Source: Sistotremastrum niveocremeum HHB9708
Lineage: Eukaryota; Basidiomycota; Agaricomycetes; Sistotremastrales; Sistotremastraceae
DNA: 64,000 nt
Reading direction: 5' to 3'
Assembly: GCA_001630475.1 (NCBI GenBank)
Contig: KV419400.1
Location: forward strand, 744,940-808,939
A program made the translations under genes and the position numbers. Below the pieces are notes generated by a model. It saw only the letters and a program-made list of their open reading frames with translations. It was not told where the DNA came from and did no database searches. Positions 21,243 through 40,259 of the stretch are shown here, one piece after another; position 1 is the first letter of the stretch, and every line of letters starts with the position of its first letter.

Positions 21243-21887
21243 TTACTCTTCCTCATCATCACCAGGGCCACTGCAAAGAATGTGAGCGGAAGTAAAGTCA
21301 TAGAATAGGAAGACATACGCGATGTTGTAGAACTTGAGAGCATAGCTGTCTTTTGAAGCAGCAACGACACTGGAAGGACTGTAAGTCTACTAGTAGCGAA
21401 GCTGAGGAGAAAGGAACGGCGTACCGAATCCAGTCACGGAGCTGGTTTTTCTTCAAGTACCTGATGGAGAGAATATTAGCTGGGGAAGGGAGAACTTGCA
21501 ACGGGTGTGTACTTTTTGGTGAGGTACTTGACATATCTCTTGGAGAAGGGTACACTCGAAGTAACGGTGATCTTGGTGTCTCCTAGTTCAAAAAGCTTGT
21601 TTAGCTTTGGCTTATTGAGGGAGGAGACAAAACGAACCATCACGGTGGACTTTCACAGAGTCGCCAAGCTGTCCGGGCTTTCCATCGACCTTGATGCGAT
21701 CGTGAAGGAACTTTTCAAAGGCAGCACCATCGAAAACACCGTCGTTGGCAGGGCGAGTGAAGTCCACAACGAATTTGTGCTTTGAAGCGGCAGATTTTCC
21801 AGCGGCGGCCTTGGGCTAAAGAGAACAGCGTAACAGGTGAGCCTACTGAGAAGAGAGCTCAGCGAAGCGGCACCAGAAACGCACCAT
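21243..21887 (-). CDS. RPL22: 60S ribosomal protein L22 (eL22)
   Basis: This is a large-subunit ribosomal protein. Six exons (introns 21816-21884, 21583-21637, 21461-21512, 21370-21424, 21271-21318) close to 121 residues, the usual eL22 length. Segments are [80 protein letters not shown], then [15 protein letters not shown] with the typical acidic tail. The first exon contains the ATG alone. It is divergent from CBF5 with 156 bp between start codons. Confidence 0.95.
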
Positions 21888-22043
21888 CGTGAAGTCGAGG
21901 GAGGGGGTCGTCGAGTCGGAACGAGGTGGTGGACAAGGATGAGCTGTACAGTAGCGGAGTTAGACTCACCTTTTGGCGGAGTCTGAAAATAACACCAGAA
22001 AGGAAATGAGACTTAGCGCTTTCCGAAGGCAAAATTCAAGCTA
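21888..22043. promoter_or_regulatory. Shared promoter, RPL22 / CBF5
   Basis: Only 156 bp separate the divergent start codons of eL22 and the rRNA pseudouridine synthase. Both genes serve ribosome production, so coordinated expression is plausible. No TATA box was seen. Confidence 0.5.
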
Positions 22044-23858
22044 ATGGCTCCTCTCACGAGCAACCAGGTTGCGGCCGCACAGGTCGACCAGGATTTCAAA
22101 ATCTCGTCGCAGGACAGCACTCCTGCTCTCGACACCTCCCAATGGCCCCTTCTCCTCAAAAATTACGATAAATTGCTCGTCCGTTCCGCTCATTTTACGC
22201 CAATTCCTGCAGGATGTGCCCCTTTGAAGCGAGACATTGTATCCTACGTCAAGTATGTTCAGGTTTCTAGATGTATCCTGTTTGAATCCTTTAACACTAT
22301 CAATTCAGGTCTGGTGTTATCAACCTCGACAAACCATCCAACCCCTCCAGTCACGAAGTTGTAGCTTGGTTGAGACGCATTCTTCGCGTTGAAAAAACTG
22401 GACACAGTGGTACTTTGGACCCCAAGGTTACTGGGTGTCTGATTGTCTGTATTGATCGCGCAACGCGGCTGGTCAAATCACAGCAGGGCGCAGGTACTCC
22501 ACTTTTTCTCTTACGTCGAAATTTTGCTAATTGCTGTAACTCAGGTAAGGAATACGTCTGCGTCCTTCGCCTTCATGCCGCACTCCCCGACCCAACTGCT
22601 CTTCCCCGTGCTCTCCAAACCCTGACGGGTGCTCTCTTCCAACGCCCCCCTCTCATCTCAGCCGTAAAACGTCAACTTCGAATCCGAACAATTTACTCCT
22701 CTACTCTTCTTGAATTCGACCCTGAACGAAATCTTTCTGTGTTCCATGTCAGCTGCGAAGCAGGTACTTATATCCGAACGTTATGTGTCCATCTTGGCCT
22801 TGTGCTCGGTGTTGGCGGCCACATGCAGGAGCTCAGACGCGTTCGAAGTGGTGCGATGAACGAGAACGACGGCATGGTCACGATGCATGACGTTTTGGAT
22901 GCTCAATGGACATACGATAACACTGCTGATGGTGCGTTACATGACCTTCTCTACGTTCTGCCTATTTATCCCGTCTTGCTTCGCACAGAATCGTACTTGC
23001 GGCGTGTTATCCGGCCATTGGAAAGTCTGATGGTTGGATACAAGAGGATTGTTATCAAAGACTCCGCAGTGAACGCCGTTTGCTATGGTGCCAAAGTCAT
23101 GATTCCCGGTTTGCTTCGGTATGAAGCAGACATCGCTCTGCATGAGGAAGTCGTCATTATGACCACAAAAGGTATGTATTGTCAACTAATTATCCTTCGT
23201 TTCATTCACCTTTGTGCAGGTGAAGCAATTGCATTAGGCATTGCACAAATGTCGACAGTCGAGTTGGCCACTTGTGACCACGGTCTGGTCGCTAAAGTCA
23301 AGAGATGTATCATGGAGCGTGACACATATCCTCGTCGATGGGGATTAGGACCCAAAGCACTTCAGAAGAAGAAAATGGTTAAAGACGGGCAGCTTGGCAA
23401 ACACGGAGAGAAGATCGACGGAGTCACACCAGCTGATTGGAGCACAGACTACGTTGATTATAACCGAGACGAAGTTCCGAAGGTGAGACTGTTCAGAATG
23501 TGTTTGAAATTATACATCTAACATTCGTCAACATCAGCCCTCCACTTCTTCGACTGCACCTGCGACTAATGGCACTGCTACAGAATCACCAGCAGTGGAA
23601 GTTGTAGAGAAGAAACGAAAGCGCAAAGATGCCACTCCTCCACCAGAGAGTGACACCCCTGCGCCTACTGTTGACACCGACGCAGATCGGGCAGAACGCA
23701 AGAAACGCAAGAAAGAAGCCAAGGCCCGAGAGAGCCTGGCGGCAGCGGCCGATGTTTCGATGCAATCAGTTGATCCCGACGAGGAAGCGAAAGAACGAAA
23801 GAGAAGAAAGAAGGAGAAGAAGGAGAAGAAAGCCCAGGAACAGGCGGAGGCAGAGTAG
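22044..23858 (+). CDS. CBF5: H/ACA snoRNP pseudouridine synthase CBF5 (dyskerin)
   Basis: This is the catalytic subunit of H/ACA ribonucleoproteins, acting in the nucleolus on rRNA and snRNA. Six exons (introns 22253-22308, 22494-22544, 22932-22988, 23172-23219, 23483-23537) close to 515 residues. The catalytic loop is [20 protein letters not shown], with the active-site Asp in TLDP. Other marks are [53 protein letters not shown] and, in the PUA domain, [12 protein letters not shown]. The C-terminus is the typical Lys-rich tail ([29 protein letters not shown]). The final intron separates the PUA domain from this tail. Confidence 0.97.
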
Positions 23859-24233
23859 GATTGATCATGACCGGCCCAATTAGCGCTTTTCTCGTTCCTT
23901 GCAGGTTCTTGTATATTGTCACTTAATTAATTATGAGTTTTTTGATGCTCTCTGCTGTTAATCCAGACATCCAAGGAGCAGGCCCGTGCCAACTACGCAA
24001 AGGTGATTGCTCGTATTCCCGTCGACCTAATTACAAGACAGATATTGAAAGCAAAGCAAGTTTATAAGCATCTATGGTATAGGGTGACTGGAGCAAAAAA
24101 TATTGCGTGTAGAGAAAGCGAGGTTGAACGCCATAAGATAGGGAAAACAATGATGTGTATGCTGGATGCTGGATTGTTGTGTACATTCGAATTGGGTTAG
24201 GAGTTAGCATATCATAGGGCATTGGGCGATATG
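23859..24233. other. Intergenic, convergent 3' ends of CBF5 and SRPK
   Basis: A 375-bp A+T-rich spacer between two convergent stops, including ttaattaattat near 23924. It presumably holds both polyadenylation regions. No gene was seen. Confidence 0.5.
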
Positions 24234-32372
<8,139 letters not shown>

Positions 32373-33142
32373 GGTATAGCAGACTGTCGCAGTGCAAGAT
32401 GTAGGCTCGGCGACTCAAGAGCGCGTTTTTTCGGGAAGAGAGAGGGGACGGAGACGGAGGACGTAAGTCAAAACGGACACCGTTGAATAAAAATGCGAAT
32501 TTTGTGGAGGTTACCTAAGTCGACTCAAGACTCGAGCAGTACCTGAAATGGCCGAGTGGGGTGTATTGATGAGAATGAGCTCGAGAAAGCGGGAGGCGGG
32601 GTGCAGCGTCGCACTGGGCAGGGTGGGCTGTCGACCTGAAGAAGGACTGACGAGGCAATGTAACCTTATGGTCTGAATACGGCAACTGAGAATAATTCTA
32701 ATCGGGATGTGCGCCGGCCGACGACGAATGAGGGACCGTTGGCGGTGAGCACGACGGAGACGACGATGAGCTCAATAGGAGGAGCGTCGTGCTGGTGTGA
32801 GTGCTGTTGCAGTGTACAGCTGCCGATCTAGACCGCCCTCCATCTTTTCCGAACTGAACCTAATTCGAGCGCAGTCTCAGAAAGGAAATTCACCACTCCT
32901 GGCCAAATATCCTGACCCTCCTTTCGGCCTCGCCCAACGCTCCTCGGCATCGTTTTCTGCATCCATTTCATTATATTGAACAGCTTTTACGAATTTATTT
33001 TCTGCGTGCTCGCCGCCATCAGCCACGAGCCAACTTGGCACTACTTCTGCTTTGATCGTCTGTCCATGGTGACGAAGCACCGGCAGCTTCTTCCGTTACG
33101 TCCGTATTGCATTCATATTCATATTTAATTCACATACGTCCC
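32373..33142. other. Intergenic, INO80 promoter and FUM1 3' end
   Basis: This 770-bp region is upstream of INO80 and downstream of the fumarase stop. No gene was seen; short plus-strand frames at 32797-32979 carry no motif. Confidence 0.45.
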
Positions 33143-35241
33143 TCATGCATCTTCAGGGTACAACATGAGCTCAGGACGGACCTTTTCATCAAACTCTTCA
33201 GGTGTCAAGAATCCGAGTGCAACGGTAGCCTCTTTCAACGTCGTGCCTTCCTTGTGTGCCTTCTTCGCGCACTTGGCCACATCTGGAAACTATGTCACGA
33301 GATGTCCAAATCACAAGTTTCAACACAACTCACTGTCGTAACCCAAGTGACTGTTCAGGATAGTGGCGAGCATCAAAGACTCGTTCAAAAGCTGCGAAAT
33401 TCTCTTCTCGTTGGCCTGTATACCAACGACGCAATTCTGGGTAAACGACCGGGAGCCTATTTATCCGACGTTAAAACATGACATTTCAACGTAAAATTGT
33501 GCCTACCATCGGCCAAGAGACGTATAGATTGCAACACATTCTTGATGATCACAGGCTTGAACACGTTCAACTAGTCACACATGTGAGTCTACCATCGTCC
33601 TGTGGCAACCAATCCCCGTACCTCGAATTGGCCCTGAGAACCGGCAACGCTGACGACAGTCTGGTTGCCAATTACTTGAGCCGCAACCATTGTAATAGCC
33701 TCGCATTGCGTTGGGTTGACCTTGCCTGGCATGATACTGCTACCAGGTTCGTTCTCCGGAAGGCTCAGTTCGCCCAAACCGCAACGTGGTCCTGATCCCA
33801 GGTATCTGATATCGTTGGCAATCTTCATCAAGGAACAAGCAATGACATTGAGAGCGCCGTGAGCTTCGACTAGAGCATCATGAGATGCCAATGCTTCGAA
33901 CTACCGTAGCCTGTCAGGATGGTTTTTTGCTCTACCAAAATACGCACCTTGTTGGGGGCCGTCTTGAATTCATAGCCGGAAAGTTTGCTAACCTCAGCCG
34001 CAACCTTGACGTCAAATCCCTTTTTGGTGTTCAATCCCTAAATTCAACTTTAGAAGTATATCCGAGCGGGCGATCATGAAACGCACAGTGCCCACAGCGG
34101 TTCCACCTTGCGCAAGAAGACTGAGTCGCGGAATGACATCCCGAACTCGATCAATTCCATTACTGATCTGCTGAACATATCCGCTGAATTCTTGACCGAG
34201 GGTAAGAGGGGTAGCATCCTGAAGGTGAGTTCTTCCGATCTTGATAATATTAGCGAAAGCTTCTGATTTAGCTTGAAGTGCGTCGCGCAGACCCTCCAAT
34301 GCCGGAAGCAACGAAGCGTTCAGTTCGGTCACCGCCGCGATGTGCATGGCGGTTGGGAAGCTGGATTGAGGTCGATCGTTAAACTTCTATGATCGTCGAA
34401 TTGACAATAACTCACGTGTCGTTACTACTTTGACTCATGTTGACATGGTCGTTGGGGTGCACTGGCTTTTTGGATCCTAATTCACCACCTAGGATCTCAA
34501 TGGCACGATTCGAGATGACCTGCGGGAGAACAGGAATTAGATTGTCGTTCGTTCCATTATAATTGTTACGTACCTCGTTCGTATTCATGTTACTTTGTGT
34601 TCCACTCCCAGTTTGAAACACAACGAGGGGGAAGTGATCAATAAGTTTCCCTGAGATCACCTGCATAGAAATAAGTGCATGTCGCTGTCGAGAATAATCG
34701 AGCTCGACATACCTCATCTGCAGCCTGTCCAATAGCATCACCAATCTTAGGGTCCAATCCATATCCCACGTTTACAATTGAAGCAGCTTTCTTCAGGACA
34801 CCAAATGCTTTGATAAGCGGAGGCGGTAAACGTTCCGTGGGTCCGCCAATGTCAAAGTTTTGCAACGATCTGTTAGAGTCTGAGGGTAGATCTCGAAACA
34901 GTATCCGAACTCTCGTACCTTTGCGTCTGAGCACCCCAATAAACATTTGCAGGTACCTGCAACTCTCCAAACGTATCTCGTTCCACTCGATATTTAGTAT
35001 CAGACTGCGCAGAAAGCCTTAGTAGAGAAGTGAGATGGCATGAGCAGTCGTGGCACCATTCTTGAGCGAGTTGTAGCAAAGCAACGGGAAGGGCTGCTTG
35101 AAGTGATTGGGACTAATCGGACGAATGGACTGAAATGGCGCAGGGTCTGAAGGAAGTCACGGGGAGATCAGTTTCAAATTCAATTTGCCAATTCGTATGA
35201 CGAGTTACCTGCGACGAACGCTGGGTGAACGCAGCTCCCAT
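33143..35241 (-). CDS. FUM1: Fumarate hydratase, class II
   Basis: This is the mitochondrial (and probably cytosolic) fumarase, interconverting fumarate and malate. There are twelve exons and about 510 residues. From ATG 35241 the N-terminus spliced over introns 35147-35208 and 35005-35056 is basic and hydroxylated ([20 protein letters not shown], then [10 protein letters not shown]), a mitochondrial targeting sequence. It leads into [20 protein letters not shown]. The family signature [16 protein letters not shown] is present, as are [35 protein letters not shown] and [20 protein letters not shown]. The Met just before SDTKYRV is the last codon of exon 2 and could be an internal cytosolic start. 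Confidence 0.93.
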
Positions 35242-35494
35242 GACTTGTGCTCCTTCCGATATAAAAGTTTGAAAATTTGTGAGAGGCCGAGCAGTTGTTA
35301 CTTGACGCCGACGAGGTTGAAAAAGAGGGTTGACAAACGGGTGTAGGTAGAGTGTGGATAGAGAAAAGTGTGAAAAGTAATGATTAGGTCTACAGAGGAA
35401 TAAGTGGTCGGAAAGCTCTAGTCGACGTCGCGAAATCTGTCTGCTGTACACCGGCACAAATCGGATCCCACACTCCGCGTTGTCCCGAAGCGTC

Positions 35495-36281
35495 TCAAGT
35501 CTCCTTGACTTCCAAGTCCCAGTGCAAAATATTCATTCCTACTTTACCACCTCCTTTGGCCTCTGAAATAGGAATTCGATTCTGGACCGTTTCGACTAAA
35601 ACAAATCCATTCTTCTGGAACGTCTTGAGACTTCCAATGTTGTGTTCGAACGTCGTCGTGCGGGCGTGTCTGGCGTTCATCCGCGGAATAGCCCATTCTT
35701 TGAGAATAGTCCCAATCACCGCAGTCATGATGCCTTTTCCATGATGGCTGGGGGCTAGATAATCTGTGCGAGGCGTCAATAATCCTATTCAGAAATAGAC
35801 AAATCGACAAGAAACCTCCGAAGGTCCAGATAATCGACTCGTCTCCTACTGGTTTCTCTTCGTTCTCCCGGCCAATCTCTTCGACTTCATCGGTAATCAA
35901 GTCTGCACCCCATCGGTCGAAGCAACAGTCGCCCAAGTACAATTGGGAGCCGTCTTCCTGAACTTCTCGAATAGATCGAACAGGACAAAACCCAAACACT
36001 TTCGGTGCTTCAGAGTTCTTAGCTGCCTCTTGCAGCTCTGTCCATTCTTGGTCGAATTTGGCCCTCAACCTGCTAAGCCACTCTGTAGCGTGTTCCTCCA
36101 AGTAAGGCCACGGCGGGCCACTCAAGGTCTCGTGGACCCTGGGATCGTTTAGCAGACGAAGTAGCGCTGGGACATCGGTAAGTCGAGGCGGCGTTATGAT
36201 AATATTCTCGAGCGGCGCTGGGAGGCGAAGAAAAGGCTCGCCTGTCGCCGGATCGATTTGCAGAGGATGAATGGTGTTCAT
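35495..36281 (-). CDS. GNAT-family N-acetyltransferase
   Basis: This acyltransferase belongs to the GNAT fold, in the fungal subgroup related to RimJ/RimL-type enzymes; the substrate is unknown. From ATG 36281 (MNTIHPLQIDPATGEPFLRL) and one intron (35764-35815) the model closes at 244 residues. ITPPRLTDVPALLRLLNDPR starts the fold. YLAPSHHGKGIMTAVIGTIL is the acetyl-CoA pyrophosphate-binding region, and ENIGSLKTFQKNGF-type sequence (here HNIGSLKTFQKNGFVLVETV) is the usual end of the domain. The frame is open to another ATG at 36386, giving a longer and less typical N-terminus. Confidence 0.87.
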
Positions 36282-38152
36282 TGTTGCTGAACTTCTTTTT
36301 CGAACGGGATGCTTATGAGTCCGCGTCGAAGTCGAAGACTGACTCGCTCGAACATGACTGGGCCCATCTACTAATGATTCATTCATCCTTCAAGTCATTT
36401 CATGTATGTTCGTGCTTGACAAGTATGTGTATTGTCTTATTCTTGATTCGTCTATTGATCCACCTATTTTCAGAGATGTAGCTTCTTATGAACGTTCTAG
36501 TCTAGGTCTTTGTTCGTTCAAACTTCCCAATAGAGTGCTGGATGCTTCGCAATTTGGAAAAGAGATTCCGCTCTGATCGCCGACGTCGGCTATAGTAAGC
36601 ATCCTCGGGCTTGTCGCTAACCGGTTTAGAGCAGAGCAGTTGTCGGTGATCTGCAATTCGATCTTGCGGCAGCTCTCGATCGACATGCAAGAGACTAGCC
36701 ACTCGCTGAGAGCAGGCGTCCTAGCTGCTCCAACTCGAATAAGATTCAGACTTCACAGCGAACACTGAATGGGGTCCGAGGCCTTGAGAGAATTACGGCG
36801 TGGCGCGCGTTACGTTGCCAGGTTGCACGGTTGTTTGATTCTCAAACCCGAGCCAATCGGTATGGGACCTGGGGAGCAGAATACGAAACATGAGAGGGCC
36901 CTGGCGACAGACTGACACGAGCGAAAAGACTGAATGGGCCGCTTAGAGAGCGAAAGAGCAGGCGCCTTTTCGGGCAAATCGCTCGCCAGAATGGGTAATC
37001 CATTTGAGAGTGTTGGGAAAGGGCGTGCGCAGCCGAGGGGTGTGAATGAGCTTTAGGGGTTGCGATGGAGAGAGTACCCTGACCCTTGGGACGAGTAGCG
37101 CCAGGCTAAACCAAGCTGATAAGTGGGGCGAACACTCTGAGCGTGTGCGACGTTGGATGAAGGTACCGCTCGATCATGCTAATGACGAACTCTGGCATGT
37201 GTTTCTCACCGCCAAGATAAGACAGAGGACGTCCGAGATATAACCACTGCTCTCTGACGCCATCCACGCAGTCGACGACAATAGCGAGGCACGGATGGCA
37301 CGGTACGACTAGCACTCGCACGTGTTCAGATAATAAAATGTTTTGATTGCTGTCGAATATCGCTACCGACAACTTCAGGCGACTGCCGCTCGGCTCTCCC
37401 ACACGGCCCGTCCTGAACCGAACGTTCGAAACGCCCCCGATCACCCAAAGTTGGCACACACAATTGGCCCAAGGACGTCGACGCTTCGCCATTTCCCAAG
37501 CCCAGAACACGACGCCGTCTGAAGCATGTCCTGCCCGCTGTCCTGGTAAAATGCTTCCGCGCACAACGCAAAGTGATCATCGCAGGCGCCGAACCCACGG
37601 CTCGGCAAGGATGCGGTAGCGTTGGCCGAGAGTCGTGGAGATCACAGAAGATCAGAAGACCGCGTGATGTGTAAGTAGACACGCGCTCGCGACGGCGCTG
37701 CCCCTAATTGGATCTGCTTCTCCCGTGATCCCGCTCGGCAACGTCCGGCCACTGCGTGTTCATCAATTTTCGTTTTAGACCCAGGTGACGTCACCTTCCC
37801 TGGTGCCTGGTTCCTCGTCATTCGACTCGCATCCCGCCAATTTTCTCCTCCTCCGACGTCCGCCATCTCGTTCAATTTACAGATCTGATTAGCATACACG
37901 TATACATCTCCCGTCTTTTGCGAGAGTCTGTAGAGAGTGAACCAAAAAATATAGAAACACGCGAAGTGAAAGGCATAATGAAGAAAAAGAAAGAAAAAAA
38001 ACGGAGTCAACAAAATCGTGAGCGCCGCTCGCAGCCCATCTATGCGCGGAAAGACGAGGCAGCGAACAGGCTTCTTCGTGTCATATCTTGGTATATAGCG
38101 TTCAGACGGGCGTGAATGACATGACGTCCTGAATTCGTATCGATGAGGTCGT
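36282..38152. other. Intergenic, no gene seen
   Basis: This is 1.9 kb between the acetyltransferase start and the MCM1-like stop. Open frames such as 37106-37564 and 37642-38175 on the minus strand have no recognisable domain, and the second probably lies in the 3' untranslated region of the MADS-box gene. The gap is the largest in the window. I cannot exclude a noncoding RNA or a fast-evolving gene. Confidence 0.4.
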
Positions 38153-39364
38153 TCATCTCCGCCCATATGCGGCACCTTGGGGCACAGCGTTCCAGTGCGT
38201 CTGCGGATTGTGAGCTGCCTGCTGTGGCTGGCCTCCGTGCTGATTTAGATGATACTGTGCCATCATTTGCGGATGTCCATGACCCTGCATGTAATTACCT
38301 CCATCTGCAGGATTTGAGTATCCCACATTAGGCACTGCATTGGGATTTGGCTGAGAATACGGTGCAGCCTGAGGATGGCCGCCCGTAGGCGAATTCAATG
38401 CGATCTGAGCTTGAGGAGGTCCTCCTTGCTGATGCATCATCGTCGGTGTTGGCGGCGCCGCTTGGTTGGGCGAATTAGGTGACCCTGCACGTTGGCCTTT
38501 ATTTCCAGTAGCTGAACCCGAGAGACCTCCAGGCACCGCACCTGACGATGTCCTGCGTCTCGTACGAGACTTGGTCGCAGACGCCAAACTCCCCTCATCA
38601 TCTTCATCGCCTTCTCCGTCGTCGTCCTTGACGCCACCGCCGATGGAGAGACCACCTGGGACGTTGTTACGCGTTGCTTGCGTGGGCTGATTGCTGGCGC
38701 GTCCGATGGGCTGGCCGACAGGCATCGTTGAAGGCAGCTGACCGTGAGGCGCGTTCAGGCAAGCCTGGATCAGATTCTTCCCCTCGGGCTGCGTGACGAG
38801 AGGCTGAAGCTTGGCGGTCGTGAACGTATAGACGAGCCCAGTCTCGGAGACGACCAAGAGTAGAACTTGAGTCCCAGTGAGCGTGGATAATTCATAAGCC
38901 TGTTTATCGCATGGCAGCCATGAGCCCAGACGCGATCGTTCGACGCGTCAAAAGGGACTGACCTTCTTCATGATGCCAGCCTTGCGCTTGCTAAAGGTAA
39001 TGTGGCGACGGCTCTTGTCTTGGATGAACTCGATCTTGATCTTTCGTCGTCCTGCTTTCTTATCAGATTTTCCCTTGACTTCATCTTCATCGTCATCAGA
39101 GGCACCGTCTTCGCCCGCTTCGTGATCATTAATGAAGCCGTCTCCGGTGGGGACAGAAGAAGGTGGGCCGCCGCCTGGGCTGGTATCCTCTGTCTGTTGC
39201 ATGTCCAGAGGACGAGGACGTTTGTTTCGGATGGTAGGCGAGTTGCCTGGGGCGTAGGAATCTTCAGATTGTTGCGGGGCACTCATAGCGGCTTGGGTGT
39301 TCACGGTGGGGGGGTAGTAGCTCGTTGGACCAATGTTGCTATTCCCTGGATCACGGAATGCCAT
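38153..39364 (-). CDS. MCM1: MADS-box transcription factor, MCM1/SRF type
   Basis: This DNA-binding factor is the fungal SRF-like MCM1 type, which controls cell-cycle, mating and metabolic genes with partner proteins. Two exons (intron 38900-38962) close to 382 residues. The MADS box is split by the intron: GRRKIKIEFIQDKSRRHITF, then SKRKAGIMKK joined to AYELSTLTGTQVLLLVVSET and GLVYTFTTAKLQPLV. An acidic stretch (ASDDDEDEVKGKSDKK) precedes the box, as in other MCM1 proteins. The C-terminal half is Gln/Pro/Asn-rich and looks like a transcriptional activation region. A long upstream region of about 0.9 kb precedes it. Confidence 0.95.
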
Positions 39365-40259
39365 GTATAGGGGAGAAGGGGACGAGGGAGGGCGACAACG
39401 ACCCGGGCAGCTAGAAGAGGTGGGGCTGGACGAGATGGGAACGAGGATGAGCCTTGGTCCAGATTAAGGAAAGTGGGTCGCGCACCGGGATTAAATCTGG
39501 GAGAACCAAAGGCACACCGGATGGCGAAGGCTGTCCTGGACGGGTGACGGGTAGCGGGTGGGTGGTGGCCGACGTGCGGCTGGGGAGGGCGTCGAGGGCA
39601 CGCAGGGAACGGCTGCTGCAGTGACGGCTGGTGCGTTCGAGGGACGCACAAGATGGGGCGAACGGGGGGATGGAACGGGCGACAGCGACTTCCCTTTTGG
39701 TTTTGTCCCCTTATTTGGCACAGATTCAAGCTCCGCATCAATTGCCTTAATTGATGGGCGTCTTTCCTTGTCCCTCGCCGAGCCGATTCGCGATTCCAGC
39801 TCCGAAGATCTCACGTTCTCAGGGTCCTTAGATCAGCCGTCCCCCTGTCTTTCTGCCAGGTTACAAATTACATTCCTAGTACACGAGATCATAAGCCAAG
39901 ATCGTACACCGCACACTATCTACTCAGATAACACACAGCTCGACGAAACAACTCGCGCTTCAGTCGCTTCGTTCTAGTGGCGCAACGCGCTCTTTTCAAA
40001 ATCATAGCGTTTTTCTTTTCTTTTTTTCGCCGTCCCTTCGGCCTCTCCTACGCGCAACGCACAGCAGAGCCTGCCTTTCGGTCTTTTGTAAGGGAGTCCA
40101 GGCTCAGAGTAAGCAAGGAAGCAGTTTGGTCCAAACTTGCAGCGCCGTTCCATGAGCCATAGCGCGGATCGCATCTTCAGGCGGACAGCAAGTGTCGAGT
40201 CGGTATCTTCCACTGCTTTTGCAGACCAAGCAAGATCAGAAGGTACAGTTGTTACCGGG
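39365..40259. promoter_or_regulatory. Long upstream region of the MCM1-like gene
   Basis: About 0.9 kb separates the MADS-box start from the stop of the next minus-strand gene. It is G+C- and purine/pyrimidine-biased near 39370-39700, with open frames on both strands that mirror each other, and has a T-rich run near 40010. It may hold a long leader or regulatory region. If the C3H1 protein has one more exon (see there), that exon would lie at 39974-40210. Confidence 0.4.

Noticed and set aside
37106-37564. Minus-strand open frame of 152 codons
   Set aside because: It has no motif and is overlapped by another open frame of similar length. The composition looks like chance.
37642-38175. Minus-strand open frame of 177 codons downstream of the MADS-box gene
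   Set aside because: It overlaps the MADS-box stop in another frame, contains a Phe run from a purine-rich stretch, and has no domain. It is more likely 3' untranslated sequence.
39301-39977. Open frames on both strands upstream of the MADS-box gene
   Set aside because: Mirror-image frames in a G+C-biased promoter region, without domains.
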